Source of the DNA: an uncultured Clostridium sp.
GTDB taxonomy: Bacteria > Bacillota > Clostridia > TANB77 > CAG-508
Assembly: GCA_900552655.1 (NCBI GenBank)
Contig: USAE01000068.1
Location: 1-6,744, forward strand
Length of the DNA: 6,744 nt
Direction: 5' to 3'
Shown: piece by piece, positions 6,405 through 6,744 of the stretch
Layout of the letters: the number at the start of each line of letters is the position of its first letter
Position numbering within the stretch: the first letter of the stretch is position 1
Made by a program: the position numbers and the translations under genes
The notes under the pieces: model-generated
What the model was told of the DNA's origin: nothing
The model's database searches: none
The model's input: the letters and a program-made list of their open reading frames with translations, nothing else

Positions 6405-6744
6405 AAATTTTAATATATAGATTGAATATAAACCATGTATTTTATAATTTGTCGAAAAAGCAAGATGAAAAAAGCTTGAAAAATGTAAAATAAGATGATT
6501 AAATAGAAGTGCTTAGGACATTGCCTAAAGATATTATTAAATCCTAATTTTTATTAATCTAATTAGTTTTTTCATAACACAAAGTTTTACATTGAATTTT
6601 TTATGTATTTGAAAACTATATTTAATTCAAAAATAAGAAATTCTCTAATTAAGTATATTACTTAATTGAGTTCACAATAATTAAATCTGAAATTATCTTA
6701 AAATGATGATTTAAATCTTTAAAAATTTATTCTTTATAAAATTC
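6405..6744. other. AT-rich non-coding tail, no gene found
   Basis: About 340 bases with frequent stops in all frames. The longest start-to-stop frames are about 20 codons (for example 6603-6665 +) and lack a ribosome binding site. It holds small inverted repeats: TTAGG (6513-6517) with CCTAA (6524-6528), TTGAATT (6592-6598) with AATTCAA (6624-6630), and the stronger one at 6643-6670. A TTGAAT (6422-6427) and TATAAT (6443-6448) pair with a 15-base spacer resembles a sigma-A promoter but leads to no gene. Most likely intergenic DNA before the next gene. Confidence 0.6.
6643..6670. repeat. Short inverted repeat (hairpin) in the intergenic tail
   Basis: AATTAAGTA (6647-6655) and TACTTAATT (6659-6667) are perfect 9-base inverted arms around a 3-base loop, extended by CTC (6643-6645) and GAG (6668-6670) with one bulged T. 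Neither strand has a clear T-run after it, so a terminator is doubtful. It could be an operator-like palindrome or chance in AT-rich DNA. Confidence 0.4.

Noticed and set aside
6422..6448. Possible sigma-A promoter, TTGAAT - 15 bases - TATAAT
   Set aside because: The -35 matches only four of six positions, the spacer is short, and no gene follows on the + strand within the window. Such matches are frequent in AT-rich DNA.
6542..6580. Minus-strand mini-frame MKKLIRLIKIRI resembling the start of a secreted protein
   Set aside because: It ends after 12 codons, no Shine-Dalgarno precedes it, and no continuation is found in other frames that would support a pseudogene.
6603..6665. 20-codon + strand frame (MYLKTIFNSKIRNSLIKYIT)
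   Set aside because: There is no ribosome binding site, it overlaps an inverted repeat, and length and composition are as expected by chance.

Overview
The window is about a quarter G+C by eye, with AGA, ATA, AAA and GAA codons dominating. It reads as a low-GC Firmicute, most likely a Clostridia-type or related gut or host-associated lineage. This is inferred from composition, Shine-Dalgarno style and domain style, not from a marker gene. Nothing suggests a recoded TGA: the long frame has no in-frame TGA and all seven Trp codons are TGG.

One gene fills 92% of the window. The + strand frame is open from the first complete codon (position 2) to a TAG at 6218-6220, giving 2072 codons with the true start upstream. 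A TTG at 170 is only an in-frame Leu codon, not a start. The product is a giant surface protein. In order it has the end of an upstream domain, a carbohydrate-binding-like jelly roll (164-598), then three tandem units. Each unit is a beta-sandwich-like linker followed by a GLUG-type beta-helix (875-1780, 2147-3175, 3527-5119). A charged C-terminal stalk and a single membrane-spanning anchor with a KKRD tail follow. The layout resembles the N-terminal (M26_N/GLUG) part of streptococcal IgA1 protease/ZmpB proteins. No HExxH zinc-protease motif is present and no LPXTG-like motif precedes the anchor, so a membrane-anchored adhesin or stalk is the best reading.

The last 524 bases hold no supportable gene. 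Directly after the stop is a short G+C-enriched stretch (6221-6310) that can form hairpins. Next comes a long hairpin flanked by A and T runs (6342-6404) that looks like a bidirectional intrinsic terminator, then about 340 bases of very AT-rich DNA with small inverted repeats.

The points most worth a second look are: the triplicated and progressively longer beta-helix modules, the in-phase DNA repeats that could delete or swap modules without breaking the frame, the recurrent AGGAGG (perfect Shine-Dalgarno) hexamers inside the coding sequence, the anchor lacking a sortase motif, and the structured 3' segment. I saw no CRISPR array, transposase, tRNA or rRNA.
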